The notes below the pieces were generated by a model. It had not been told where the DNA came from and did not search any database. It saw only the letters and a program-made list of their open reading frames with translations. Positions 1 through 9,226 of a stretch of 64,000 nucleotides of DNA are shown here, piece after piece. The stretch covers positions 2,105,501-2,169,500 of the forward strand of contig JADJQT010000001.1 of assembly GCA_016712595.1 (NCBI GenBank), given 5' to 3'. This stretch comes from Rhodospirillales bacterium (GTDB lineage Bacteria; Pseudomonadota; Alphaproteobacteria; Rhodospirillales; Defluviicoccaceae). Position 1 is the stretch's first letter. Each line of letters opens with the position of its first letter. The position numbers were made by a program, and so were the translations under genes.

Positions 1-918
1 GTCGAGATTATGCTGAGCACGGGCGTAAAGGCGGTTACGAACAATGGTATCGAAACCGATGGCGGGCTGATTCTCGATGCGGAGACGATCGTCGCCGCGA
101 TCGGCAATGCGCCGTCACCGCTGATGCGCACGGTTGCGCTGCCGCTCGATCACGGCCGGATCGTTGTCGATCGTTGCCTGCGGGTTCGAGGGATGGACGA
201 TGTTTGGGCACTGGGTGACAACGCCCACATTCCCTTGGGCGATCCGAACGACACCAACACCGCGTACGCTCCGCCCCTTGCCCAGTTCGCCGTTCGCGAA
301 GCGAAAGTGTTGGCGGGCAACATCGTTGCCAGCTTCGACGGTCGCGCATTGGCGACGTTCGAATACCGCGCCGTCGGTGCGATCGCATCGCTCGGCGGGC
401 GGTCTGGCGTTGCCGACATTCGCGGTGTTCGGGTCAGCGGGTTTTTCGCCTGGGTCGCCTGGAGGCTGCTCTACCTCGGCTTTCTTCCCGGCCTTTCCAC
501 CCGTATCCGGGTGGCGGTCGACTGGGCACTCGACCTCTTCATCAGCCGCAGTATCGTCGAGATTCGCCCGGCCCGCTCAACCAGCCGCTCCCTCCGCCTG
601 CTGCGCGGAGATCTGGTGATCGAGCCGGGAATCGAGCCGGCCGGGGTCTATGTCGTGATCTCGGGATCGTTCGAGCGCACCACTTCGGCGCCCGGCGAAC
701 AAGGCGCGAGCGTGCACACCTGCCGGCTCGCGCCGGGCGAATGCTTTGGGCTGTCGCTCGACGGCACGCCGCCGCCGGTTCCCGAGTGGGTCCGTGCTTG
801 CGAAGACTCGATGGCGTACGTGATCGACAAGAGCGATCTGAAACACTTGGCGATGGTCTCGGCTCTGGTCGAGAAGCGGGGGCAGGCGATCGTCAACAAG
901 CAACCGGAGCGGGCATGA
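1..918 (+). CDS. NDH-2-like FAD/NAD oxidoreductase, C-terminal part (5' end outside window)
   Basis: The reading frame is open from base 1, so the gene begins upstream; about 305 residues are visible. The segment IVAAIGNAP followed by VWALGDNAHIPLG is the typical second FAD-contact region of pyridine-nucleotide-disulfide/NDH-2 type oxidoreductases, with GD binding the flavin. A hydrophobic stretch (GFFAWVAWRLLYLGFLPG, around residues 146-163) matches the membrane-association segment common in NDH-2. The last ~100 residues look like a cyclic-nucleotide-binding-type beta-roll (LVIEPGIEPAGVYVVISGSF), an uncommon addition. The predicted role is transfer of electrons from NAD(P)H or another donor to quinone at the membrane. 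The stop overlaps the next start (ATGA), so the two genes are probably coupled. The family is well supported; the exact donor is not known. Confidence 0.8.
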   Translation, partial: VEIMLSTGVKAVTNNGIETDGGLILDAETIVAAIGNAPSPLMRTVALPLDHGRIVVDRCLRVRGMDDVWALGDNAHIPLGDPNDTNTAYAPPLAQFAVREAKVLAGNIVASFDGRALATFEYRAVGAIASLGGRSGVADIRGVRVSGFFAWVAWRLLYLGFLPGLSTRIRVAVDWALDLFISRSIVEIRPARSTSRSLRLLRGDLVIEPGIEPAGVYVVISGSFERTTSAPGEQGASVHTCRLAPGECFGLSLDGTPPPVPEWVRACEDSMAYVIDKSDLKHLAMVSALVEKRGQAIVNKQPERA

Positions 919-3563
919 CCAGCGAGGGCGATGGCGAGATTTTGCGATTGCGTCAAGCCGATGGCGGAGAGAAGCGGTGGCGGCGCTGGGGGCCCTATGT
1001 CAGCGAGCGGCAATGGGGCACGGTGCGCGAGGATTACAGCGCCAGTGGAGATGCGTGGAGCTATCTGCCGCACGAAGCTGCGCGGTCCTATGCCTATCGA
1101 TGGGGTGAGGACGGCCTTGGGGGATTTTGCGACGATCAGCAGAATCTTTGTCTTTGCGTCGCTCTGTGGAATGGCAACGATCCGATTTTGAAGGAGCGGC
1201 TGTTTGGTCTGACCAATGCCGAGGGCAATCACGGCGAGGACGTCAAGGAACTCTACTATTACATCGACGCGGTGCCGTCCTACAGCTACGCGCGCATGCT
1301 GTATAAATATCCACAGGCAGCGTATCCATATGATTGGCTGAGAACGGAGAACCAGCGACGAGGTAAGCAGCAACCTGAGTTCGAGTTGCTCGATACCGGA
1401 CTGTTCGACGAAGACAAATACTTCGATGTTGATATTGAATACGCCAAGGCGGATGTCGACGATATCTTGATGCGGATCACGGCAACCAACCGTGGGCCGC
1501 AAGCCGCGTGCTTGCACGTGCTGCCGCAAGTCTGGTTTCGCAATACGTGGCAGTGGTTCACCGACGCCAAGCGGCCGTCGTTGGTGGCAGTGGATCAAAG
1601 CACGATCCGCGTCGAGCACGAGATGCTCGGCTCATTCACCGTTCACTTCGATCAGCCGCGCGAACTGTTGTTTTGCGACAACGAAACCAACGCGGGAAAG
1701 CTCTACGGTGCGACCGATGCCCGCGGCTTTTTTAAGGATGCCTTCCACGAATATGTGGTGAACGGAAACGCGGGCGCGGTCAACCCCGCCAAGGCCGGTA
1801 CCCGGGCCGTCGGCGTCTACGCGCCGGTCGTACCGGCAAAGGGGAGCGTGGAAGTTCGGCTGCGGCTCTGCCCCGGCGCGCCCCGCGCCAAGGCGTTTGC
1901 CGATTTCGATGCGATCTTTCGCCAGCGTCGAAGCGAGGCCGATTCTTATTATGCCGGTGTGCAGAGCAACATCCCGGACGAGGACGTTCGGCGAGTGCAA
2001 CGCCAGGCGTTCGCCGGCATGCTGTGGTCGAAGCAGTACTATTACTACGACGTCAGGCAGTGGCTGGATGGTGATCCCGGCCAGCCGGAGCCGCCGAAAA
2101 GCCGCAAGTCCGGCCGCAACAGCGACTGGTTCCATTTCTACGCTGCCGACATCATCGCCATGCCGGACAAGTGGGAATACCCCTGGTTCGCCGCCTGGGA
2201 CTGGGCGTTTCACCTGGTGACGCTGGCGTTGATCGAACCCCGATTCGCCAAGGACCAGCTTCTGCTGCTGTGCCAGGTTTGGTACATGCACCCGAACGGT
2301 CAGATGCCGGCATACGAATGGAACTTCAGCGACGTCAATCCACCGGTGCACGCCTGGGCGGCGTTACGCATTTTCGAGTTGGACAAGCGGTACAACGGCG
2401 GCAGCGGCGATCGCGACTTTCTCGAACGCGTGTTCGTCAAGCTCCTGCTCAATTTCACCTGGTGGGTGAATCGTAAGGACCCCTCGGGGCGCAATGTCTT
2501 CCAGGGCGGCTTTCTCGGCCTCGACAACATCGGCAGCTTCGATCGCTCCGCGCCGCTGCCGGTCGATGGCACGCTGACCCAGTCGGACGGCACCTCGTGG
2601 ATGGCGATGTTCTGCCTGAACATGCTGCGGATCGCCCTCGAACTGGCGCAGAGCAACCATACGTACGAAGACATCGCCATCAAGTTCGGCGAGCATTTCC
2701 TGTTGATCGGCGGCGCGATGACCAATCTCGGCGGCGAGCAAATGGGGCTGTGGGATGACCAGGACAACTTCTACTACGACTGGCTGATCCGTGCGTCGGG
2801 TGAAAAGGTTCCGCTGCGGCTGCGCTCGATCGTCGGGCTGATACCGCTGTTCGCGGTCGAGGTCCTCGACGAGGAACTGCTCAAGGCGGCGCCGGAGTTC
2901 GCCCGGCGGATGAAATGGTACCTCCACCATCGTCCACAGCTGGCGAAGTTGGTCACCCGCATGGAAAAGCCCGGTGCCGAAAACCGGCGGCTGATCGGAA
3001 TCACCCGCGCCTTTCGCATGAAGCGGGTGCTCGAGCGCATGCTGGACGAGGCGGAATTCCTCTCGCCGCATGGCGTGCGGGCGATTTCCCGCATTTACCA
3101 AGATCACCCTTACGTCTTCTCATGCGATGGGTTCAGCTCCGAAGTGAGATATACGCCGGCGGAGTCCGACACCGCCTGTTTTGGCGGCAACTCCAACTGG
3201 CGGGGGCCGGTGTGGATGCCGGTGAACTACCTGATCATTGAGAGCTTGTGCAAATTCGGCTCGTTCTATGGCGACGGATTTCGTGTCGAGTGCCCGGCCG
3301 GCTCTGGCAACATGCTGTCGCTGAGCGAGGTGGCGGATGATCTGCGTAACCGGCTGGTCCGTATCTTCCTGCGCGACGCGGATGGTCGCCGGCCGGTGTT
3401 CCATACCAGTGAGAAGCTGCAAACCGATCCGCACTTCAAGGACTTCATCTTGTTTCATGAATACTTTGACGGCGACGACGGGCACGGCGTCGGCGCCTCG
3501 CACCAGACCGGGTGGACCGGCCTCATCGCCAATCTCATCGACGAGCTCTATACCGGCCAATAG
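915..3563 (+). CDS. GH63-type glucosidase (MGH1-like glycoside hydrolase)
   Basis: The protein is 882 residues with no signal peptide, so it is probably cytoplasmic. The start is the ATG at 915, which overlaps the upstream stop; an in-frame start further upstream lies inside the upstream gene and is less likely. The C-terminal two thirds carry motifs of the (alpha/alpha)6-barrel glucosidases of family GH63 and relatives: YPWFAAWDWAFHLV near residue 421, GQMPAYEWNFSDVNPP near 461, GGNSNWRGPVWMPVNYL near 757 and HQTGWTGL near 865. Family members hydrolyse alpha-glucosidic bonds, including glucosylglycerate and mannosylglycerate in bacterial relatives. The substrate here is unknown. A glucose-dehydrogenase-like SDR follows 36 bases later, which suggests that released glucose is oxidised. 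I have not assigned the catalytic acids residue by residue. Confidence 0.85.
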   Translation: MTSEGDGEILRLRQADGGEKRWRRWGPYVSERQWGTVREDYSASGDAWSYLPHEAARSYAYRWGEDGLGGFCDDQQNLCLCVALWNGNDPILKERLFGLTNAEGNHGEDVKELYYYIDAVPSYSYARMLYKYPQAAYPYDWLRTENQRRGKQQPEFELLDTGLFDEDKYFDVDIEYAKADVDDILMRITATNRGPQAACLHVLPQVWFRNTWQWFTDAKRPSLVAVDQSTIRVEHEMLGSFTVHFDQPRELLFCDNETNAGKLYGATDARGFFKDAFHEYVVNGNAGAVNPAKAGTRAVGVYAPVVPAKGSVEVRLRLCPGAPRAKAFADFDAIFRQRRSEADSYYAGVQSNIPDEDVRRVQRQAFAGMLWSKQYYYYDVRQWLDGDPGQPEPPKSRKSGRNSDWFHFYAADIIAMPDKWEYPWFAAWDWAFHLVTLALIEPRFAKDQLLLLCQVWYMHPNGQMPAYEWNFSDVNPPVHAWAALRIFELDKRYNGGSGDRDFLERVFVKLLLNFTWWVNRKDPSGRNVFQGGFLGLDNIGSFDRSAPLPVDGTLTQSDGTSWMAMFCLNMLRIALELAQSNHTYEDIAIKFGEHFLLIGGAMTNLGGEQMGLWDDQDNFYYDWLIRASGEKVPLRLRSIVGLIPLFAVEVLDEELLKAAPEFARRMKWYLHHRPQLAKLVTRMEKPGAENRRLIGITRAFRMKRVLERMLDEAEFLSPHGVRAISRIYQDHPYVFSCDGFSSEVRYTPAESDTACFGGNSNWRGPVWMPVNYLIIESLCKFGSFYGDGFRVECPAGSGNMLSLSEVADDLRNRLVRIFLRDADGRRPVFHTSEKLQTDPHFKDFILFHEYFDGDDGHGVGASHQTGWTGLIANLIDELYTGQ

Positions 3564-3599
3564 CTGAGCGTCTGCGGGAAACCAGGAGGAAGGAAAAGG

Positions 3600-4460
3600 A
3601 TGGCGAGCGAAACGACGGCTTCACAACTCAATCGCGATCTGCCGAATTATAAGATGTGCCCGAAACTGCTGCTCGGGCAGAAAGCCCTGGTGACCGGCGC
3701 GAACTCCGGTATCGGCGAGGCGGTGGCGATCGGTCTGGCGCGGGCCGGCGCCGACGTTATCGTCAATTACGTGACCAACGATGCCGCGGCGCAAAACGTC
3801 GTCCGGTCGATCGAGGCCGAGGGCGTCAAGGGGCTGGCGATCGAGGCGGACGTATCCAAGGAAGTCGAGGTGGAGGATATGTTCGCAAAGGCCCTCGCGG
3901 CCTTCGGCACGCTCGACATCCTGGTGGCAAATGCGGGATTGCAAAGGGATTCGTCACTGGTCGAGATGACCTTATCGGAATGGAACACGGTCATCGGCAT
4001 CAATCTGACCGGCCAGTTCATGTGCATCCGCGAGGCGGTCAAGGAGTTCCTTCGCCGTGGCGTGCGCAAGGAGGTGTCCGTTGCCGCCGGAAAAATCATC
4101 TGCATGAGTTCCGTGCATGAGGTGATCCCGTGGGCCGGCCACACCAACTATGCCGCGTCGAAGGGTGGTATCTCCATGATGATGAAGAGCATGGCGCAGG
4201 AACTGGCGCCGCATCGCATCCGGGTAAATTCAATCGGCCCGGGCGCGATCCGCACGCCGATCAATACCGCCGCGTGGGACTCGCCGGAAGCCTACGCCGA
4301 GCTGATGAAGCTGGTTCCGTACAGGCGCATCGGCGAGCCCGAGGACATCGCCAACGTCGCCGTATTCCTCGCTTCGGACATGGCCGACTACATCAACGGT
4401 GTGACGATCTTCGTCGATGGCGGCATGACCTGCTATCCCGGTTTCGCCACCGGCGGCTGA
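3600..4460 (+). CDS. SDR family oxidoreductase, glucose 1-dehydrogenase-like
   Basis: The protein is 286 residues, a classical short-chain dehydrogenase with a 25-residue N-terminal extension. The cofactor loop TGANSGIG lies at about 33-40, the NAG motif (LVANAGL) near 110, and the catalytic tetrad includes Ser (ICMSSVHEV) and YAASKGG (Tyr/Lys) near 180-185. The C-terminal signature DGGMTCYPGF is typical of glucose 1-dehydrogenases of the SDR family. A strong ribosome site (AGGAGG) sits about 9 bases before the ATG. It follows the GH63 gene with a 36-base gap and is probably in the same operon as the NDH-2-like gene. Oxidation of free glucose to gluconolactone is the most economical reading, but SDR substrate assignment from sequence is weak. 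Confidence 0.85.
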   Translation: MASETTASQLNRDLPNYKMCPKLLLGQKALVTGANSGIGEAVAIGLARAGADVIVNYVTNDAAAQNVVRSIEAEGVKGLAIEADVSKEVEVEDMFAKALAAFGTLDILVANAGLQRDSSLVEMTLSEWNTVIGINLTGQFMCIREAVKEFLRRGVRKEVSVAAGKIICMSSVHEVIPWAGHTNYAASKGGISMMMKSMAQELAPHRIRVNSIGPGAIRTPINTAAWDSPEAYAELMKLVPYRRIGEPEDIANVAVFLASDMADYINGVTIFVDGGMTCYPGFATGG

Positions 4461-4529
4461 CGCGACCGCCGCACGACCGGCGCGGCGCCACTGTCGCGCG
4501 ATTCGACGCGGCGTCGCTGCCGCACAAAT

Positions 4530-4571
4530 CGGCGCAACGCCGCTGTCATAGAGACCGGCGCAACGCCGCTG
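4530..4571. repeat. Short direct repeat (2 x 16 bp)
   Basis: CGGCGCAACGCCGCTG occurs at 4530-4545 and again at 4556-4571 in the gap between the convergent SDR and RTX genes. Weaker copies can be seen just upstream (around 4475-4525). Each copy holds a small GGCG/CGCC inverted repeat, so the stretch may act as a two-way transcription stop, but there is no T-run. Confidence 0.4.
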
Positions 4572-4629
4572 GTGCCGATCGCATCAATGGCGCTGCAAGC
4601 TCGGGTAGGGATTGCAGCCCCGGCAAGGA

Positions 4630-7600
4630 TCAGACGAAGATCACGTCGCTCGCGCTGGTGATGTTGTCGATCTGCACGATGTCGCCATCGCTGCCGTCGA
4701 GCCGGATCTGCAGGTTGCCGCCAACGACCTGAACGAACGTCCAGCCCGTCGCCACCGGCAGGTCGATGACGTCGCCTTGTCCCTTGTAGTAATCGGCGAT
4801 CTCGTCGAAGTCGGTCACGCCATCGGTGGCATCCGCCGCCTCAAACCGGAACGTGTCCGCCTGACCGCCGCCGATCAGAACATCGTTGCCGCCGCCTCCG
4901 GTCATGATGTCGGCTCCGGTGCCACCAAAAAGCTGGTCATTGCCTCCGTCGCCGGCGAGGGTATCGTTGCCGTCGCCACCCACGACCGTATCCTCTCCCT
5001 CGCCGCCGGAGGCGCTGTCATTGTTGGCATAGCCGAGGGTCTGATCGTTGCCGTCGCCGCCGAACAGTGTGTCGTTGCCGTCGCCGCCGCGGATGATTTC
5101 ATTCCCGATGCCGCCATCGAGGACATCGTCGCCTTCGTTGCCGACCAGCGAGTCATCGCCATTGCCACCATCGAGGCTGTCATTCTGGTAATAGCCGGAC
5201 AGAGTATCGGCACCCTCTCCGCCGATGATCGTATCATCGCCGCCGCCGCCAATGAGCGCGTCGGCACCGTTACCGCCATCGATGAGGTCGTTCTCGGTAT
5301 AGCCGAATACCGCATCATCGCCGTCTCCGCCGATGACGGTATCGGCACCGCTGCCGCTTTCGATGCTGTCGTTGCCATTCCCGCCGGTGATCAGGTCCAT
5401 CCCACTCGAGCCGTACAGCGAATCGCTGCCGTCGCCGCCGTCGATCGTATCGTTGCCGTTGTTGCCGGTCAGGACATTGTCGAGGGCATTGCCGACAATA
5501 CCGTTGTCACGGTAGTTGCCGGTCCCGGAGACTGCGGTGCCGATCAAGGTGAGGTTTTCGAGGTTGCCGTTGGCGAGGAAGTAGTCGATCGCGGAGATGA
5601 CGCGGTCGTTGCCTTCGTTGCTGAGTTCGACGATGACGTCGCCGGCGGAATCGAGATAGAAGCTGTCGTCGCCGGTGGAGCCGATCAGGCGGTCGTTGCC
5701 GGTCCCGCCGTCGAGCGTATCGTTTCCGGCCTGTCCATCGAGGGTATCGGAACCGGTGTCCCCGAAGATCGAATCGTCGCCGTTGCCACCGAGAACCGAA
5801 TCGTTTCCGGCCAGGGCGAAAATCGTTTCCGCACCATTGCCGGCGGCATAGGTATCGTCGTCGGGCGTCAGCGTGACGATCGCGCCGTCGCCGATGGTTA
5901 CGTGCGTCAGATCGCCCGGGAACGAACTCAGCGGTGCCGTGGCGTCGGTGAGCCGGTGCGTGCCCGCGGCCGTGCCGTCCGAAGTCCAAAGCTCGTCGCC
6001 GTGGACGCCGTCGTTGGCGAGGAAGTAGAGCGTTCCGCCGACGTTGGTGAGCTGGTGCGGCGCGCTGCCGCCGCTGCCGGCATTGATGTCGGCAACCAGG
6101 ACGGTACCCGGCGCCGTGCCGTCCGATCTCCACAACTCAAGCCCGCTGGTGCCGTTCGAGGCGACGAAAAACAGCGTACTGCCGATCGCGGTCAGTCCGG
6201 TCAAGGAACTGGTGTCGGTCCCGGGATCGATGTCGGCAACGCGCACCGTGCCGGCCTCGGTGCCGTCGGATTTCCATAACTCGCGTCCACTACTGCCGTC
6301 ATCGGCGGTGAAGTAGAGCGTGCCGTTGACGTCGATCAACTCGCCCGGGCTCGATCCCTCGCTGCCGGGATTGATGTCCTTAACGAGGACCGTCCCGGCC
6401 TCAGTGCCGTTCGTCTTCCATAGTTCCAGACCCCCCGCATCGTTATAGGCACGAAAAAACAGCGCGCCGGCGGAGACGGTGAGTTCCTCGGGCGCACTGC
6501 TCCCCTCACCGGCGTTGATATCAGCAACCCGGACAGTGCCGGCGGCTGTGGCGTCCGACGTCCACAGCTCCGTGCCGCTCGCGTCATCGTACGCCTGGAA
6601 GAACAACTTGCCGGCGAAGCTGGTCAGATCCGTCGGGTTTCCCCAGGCGGTTCCGGTGTTAATATCCTTGACGAGCACGGTGCCGGCGGCGGTTCCGTCC
6701 GACTTCCACAGCTCGCCACCGTGGCTTGTGTCGTTGGCACGGAAATAAAGCGTGTTTCCGACGACGGTGAGTTCCGATGGATCGCTGCCCTCCGTTCCCG
6801 AATTGATGTCCTTGACCAGAACGGTGCCGCCGGCTGTGCCGTTCGAGGTCCATAGTTCCGCGCCGTTGGCGTTGGTTGTCGCGGCGAAGAAAAGCTTCGT
6901 GCCAACGGTCGTCAACTGTTCCGGCCGACTGTTTCCACTTCCGGACTCGATGTCCTTGACGCGAACCGTGCCCGCCTCGGTGCCGTCGGACGTCCAGAGC
7001 TCTGTGCCGCTGCTGCCATCCGAGGCGGCGAAAAAGAGCGAGTTGCCGACGACGGCGAACTCGCTCGGGTTACTGCCGCTGCTGCCGGGGTTGATATCGG
7101 TGATGCGCCATGTGCCGCCGACGCTGCCATCGGATGCCCATAGTTCGTTTCCACCCGCGGAGTCGTAGCCAGCGAAATAGGCGGTGTCGCCTAAGGACGC
7201 GATCGCTCCCGTCTGCAACCCCCTTGAACTGTCAATGTCGGGCGCAAGGTCAGCAAGCAGCACGGTGCCGGCCGACGTGCCGTCGGAAACCCACGTCTCG
7301 TATCCGCTGGTCGGACTGAACGCGGAAAAAACCACCTGATCGCCGAGCGCGGTGAGTGAGGATGGGTTGCTGCTGCCGCTGCCAGGGTTGATGTCGGCAA
7401 CGCGGACGGTTCCGCCCGCGGTTCCGTCCGATGTCCACAGCTCGCGGCCGCTGGTGCCGTCGGCGGCGGAGAAGAACAGAGTGCCATCGACATCGGTCAG
7501 ATCCTGCGGGCTGCTATAGCCGGCGCCGGGATTGATGTCTTCGACCTGAATGGTTCCGGCTTCGGTTCCGTCCGATGTCCATAGCTCGCGGCCATCGCTG

Positions 7601-8499
7601 CCATTGTCGGCAACGAAAAACAGCCGGTCACCGATGGCGATGAGATCGCTGGGGTTGCTGCTGCTGGCGCCGGGATTGATGTCCTTGACCTGAATGGTCC
7701 CGGCTTCGGTTCCATTCGATGTCCACAGCTCGCGACCGCCGCTGCCGTCACTGGCGACGAAAAACACGCTGGCGCCGACAGCGACGAGATCGCTGGGGTT
7801 GCTGCCGAAGTTGCCGGGATTGATGTTCTTGAGCTGGATGGTTCCAGCTTCGGTTCCGTCCGAAGTCCATAGCTCGCGGCCGCCGCTGCCGTCATTGGCG
7901 ACGAAGAACAGCCGACCACCGGCAACGACGAGATCGCTGGGATTGCTGCCGGTACTGCCGGGAACGATATCCGCAACACGGACGGTGCCGGCTTCGGTTC
8001 CATCCGAGCTCCACAGCTCGCGACCGCCGTTGCCATCGTTTGCGGCGAAGAACAGCCGGCCACCAACCGCGACAAGATCTGTGGGATTGCTGCTGGCGCT
8101 GCCAGGATTGAGGTCGGCAACGCGGACGGTTCCGCCCGCAGTTCCGTCTGATGTCCACAGCTCGCGGCCGCTGGTGCCGTCGGCGGCGACGAAGAACAGC
8201 CGCCCACCGACATCGACAAGATGGTCAGGGTTGCTCCCGGCATTGCCGGAACTGATGTCGGCAACGCGGACGGTCCCGGTCTCGCTTCCGTCCGACGTCC
8301 ACAGTTCCGCGCCGCTTGTCCCATCGTTCGCGGTGAAGAACAGCCGGCCGCCGACATCGGTCAATGCGCTCGGCTCACTGCTCGCGCTTCCGGGGTTGAT
8401 ATCTTTGAGTCGGACGGTACCCGCAGACGTACCGTCGGAGGTATAGAGTTCAACGCCGCTGGCAGTGTCGCTGGCGGTGAAAAACAAGCGTTGCGTCAT
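4630..8499 (-). CDS. Large ELWxxDGT-repeat / RTX calcium-binding protein
   Basis: The protein is 1289 residues and has two repeat regions. The first ~870 residues hold 18 copies of a ~48-residue unit with the core ELW(T/K)SDGTxAGT, then V(R/K)DINPGS and LFFxAxDG; such units are predicted to form beta-propeller-like blades. About residues 900-1215 hold RTX nonapeptides of the GGNGNDxx type (for example GGDGDDAVFGYTEND), which bind calcium outside the cell. The C-terminal ~70 residues (ADTFRFEAAD ... SASDVIFV) resemble the terminal region of type I-secreted RTX proteins. There is no Sec signal peptide, which fits type I export; no ABC/MFP exporter is nearby. The start ATG has a strong GGGGGAG site about 6 bases upstream. 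The gene is very repetitive at DNA level, so copy number is open to assembly error. The likely role is cell surface or adhesion/matrix; the function is unknown. Confidence 0.85.
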   Translation of the reverse strand: MTQRLFFTASDTASGVELYTSDGTSAGTVRLKDINPGSASSEPSALTDVGGRLFFTANDGTSGAELWTSDGSETGTVRVADISSGNAGSNPDHLVDVGGRLFFVAADGTSGRELWTSDGTAGGTVRVADLNPGSASSNPTDLVAVGGRLFFAANDGNGGRELWSSDGTEAGTVRVADIVPGSTGSNPSDLVVAGGRLFFVANDGSGGRELWTSDGTEAGTIQLKNINPGNFGSNPSDLVAVGASVFFVASDGSGGRELWTSNGTEAGTIQVKDINPGASSSNPSDLIAIGDRLFFVADNGSDGRELWTSDGTEAGTIQVEDINPGAGYSSPQDLTDVDGTLFFSAADGTSGRELWTSDGTAGGTVRVADINPGSGSSNPSSLTALGDQVVFSAFSPTSGYETWVSDGTSAGTVLLADLAPDIDSSRGLQTGAIASLGDTAYFAGYDSAGGNELWASDGSVGGTWRITDINPGSSGSNPSEFAVVGNSLFFAASDGSSGTELWTSDGTEAGTVRVKDIESGSGNSRPEQLTTVGTKLFFAATTNANGAELWTSNGTAGGTVLVKDINSGTEGSDPSELTVVGNTLYFRANDTSHGGELWKSDGTAAGTVLVKDINTGTAWGNPTDLTSFAGKLFFQAYDDASGTELWTSDATAAGTVRVADINAGEGSSAPEELTVSAGALFFRAYNDAGGLELWKTNGTEAGTVLVKDINPGSEGSSPGELIDVNGTLYFTADDGSSGRELWKSDGTEAGTVRVADIDPGTDTSSLTGLTAIGSTLFFVASNGTSGLELWRSDGTAPGTVLVADINAGSGGSAPHQLTNVGGTLYFLANDGVHGDELWTSDGTAAGTHRLTDATAPLSSFPGDLTHVTIGDGAIVTLTPDDDTYAAGNGAETIFALAGNDSVLGGNGDDSIFGDTGSDTLDGQAGNDTLDGGTGNDRLIGSTGDDSFYLDSAGDVIVELSNEGNDRVISAIDYFLANGNLENLTLIGTAVSGTGNYRDNGIVGNALDNVLTGNNGNDTIDGGDGSDSLYGSSGMDLITGGNGNDSIESGSGADTVIGGDGDDAVFGYTENDLIDGGNGADALIGGGGDDTIIGGEGADTLSGYYQNDSLDGGNGDDSLVGNEGDDVLDGGIGNEIIRGGDGNDTLFGGDGNDQTLGYANNDSASGGEGEDTVVGGDGNDTLAGDGGNDQLFGGTGADIMTGGGGNDVLIGGGQADTFRFEAADATDGVTDFDEIADYYKGQGDVIDLPVATGWTFVQVVGGNLQIRLDGSDGDIVQIDNITSASDVIFV
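5900..8499 (-). repeat. Tandem array of 18 ELWxxDGT-coding units (~144 bp each)
   Basis: Within the gene above, the DNA repeats every ~144 bases, with the recurring block that encodes ELWTSDGTEAGT. Neighbouring central units (about 7500-8200) are much more alike than those near the 3' part, which suggests recent unit duplication or gene conversion there. RTX-coding repeats follow at about 4850-5800. Confidence 0.8.
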
Positions 8500-9226
8500 G
8501 ACAGGCTCCCCCTTGACGTCATTTGATCGAAATCCGCGCTACCTTGATCCGCCGTCCAACCTCGCCGGCGGTGGTTTGGACGCGCCCGACCGCTTGAGCG
8601 CACCGCCGCGTACGACCGATCTGGCAGGCTCGGCCCCGCTGGCTCGTGCCGTATTGTGATTACGTGCTCGCGCCACGGTTCCGCAGACCATTTTGGTCAA
8701 CAACATCTCGCGAACCCAGGGTTCGCGGTCTGTTTTGAGCGGATCAGTTCTCCGCGCGCTTCTTCCCCCGGCGTTGAATGATCTCGAACGGTATGGTCCT
8801 GCTTGCGGCTTATCCGTCCCTACTGCACTCTCAGCGGCGCTATTCAAGATCAGGAAAGCATGCAGCGAATGAAGGTGCCATCGGATTTTGCAAGGGATTG
8901 CCGGCGTTGCGGAAGCTGGGACGCACGATCAACGTGCCGCTGGCGCGTGGTCAACAGGGCGCGCCTGTCACAAATTCTTCATGCAGGCTCGACGTCGCTC
9001 ATCAAGGTCTTGTCTGGCCGATGAGGGACTGATTGCATGGGATGCGAACAACTACGACGTGAAACGTCAAAGATGATCTGACGATAATTCGGTCTTTGAG
9101 CACCGGACCATCCGATCGGTGGCCAAGTCCGGCGAACGCAGCGCGCTTTCGAGCCCTGTCCGGCCATGCTATACGGCGCCCGGAGCCCTTTCGGCACGCA
9201 CTTGTCTGCAGGAAAGAATTTGAAGG
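8500..9226. other. Long gene-free divergent intergenic region
   Basis: This 727-base gap lies between the divergent RTX-protein gene and the phosphofructokinase gene. Small open frames exist (for example 8803-9024 +), but they show no recognisable motif, and I do not call them. It must hold the promoters of both genes. The one clear structure is the palindrome at 8709-8727. Confidence 0.5.
8709..8727. promoter_or_regulatory. 19-bp perfect palindrome, operator candidate
   Basis: CGCGAACCC-A-GGGTTCGCG is a perfect inverted repeat with 9-bp arms and a single central base, lying 210 bases upstream of the RTX-protein start and 500 upstream of pfk. The tight spacing fits a dimeric repressor operator better than a terminator, since there is no loop and no T-run. 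The regulator is not known. Confidence 0.45.

Noticed and set aside
4612..6279. 555-codon open frame on the plus strand opposite the RTX region
   Set aside because: Its repeated Val/Ala/Asp pattern is the reverse image of the RTX and ELWxxDGT repeats, which have recognisable motifs on the minus strand.
5000..8400. Regular DNA repeats resembling a CRISPR-like array
   Set aside because: The repeats encode protein units in one frame, have no spacer variation of CRISPR type and no cas genes are nearby.
8803..9076. Small Cys/Arg-containing frames in the gap before pfk
   Set aside because: They overlap each other, lack a good ribosome site and match no known family.
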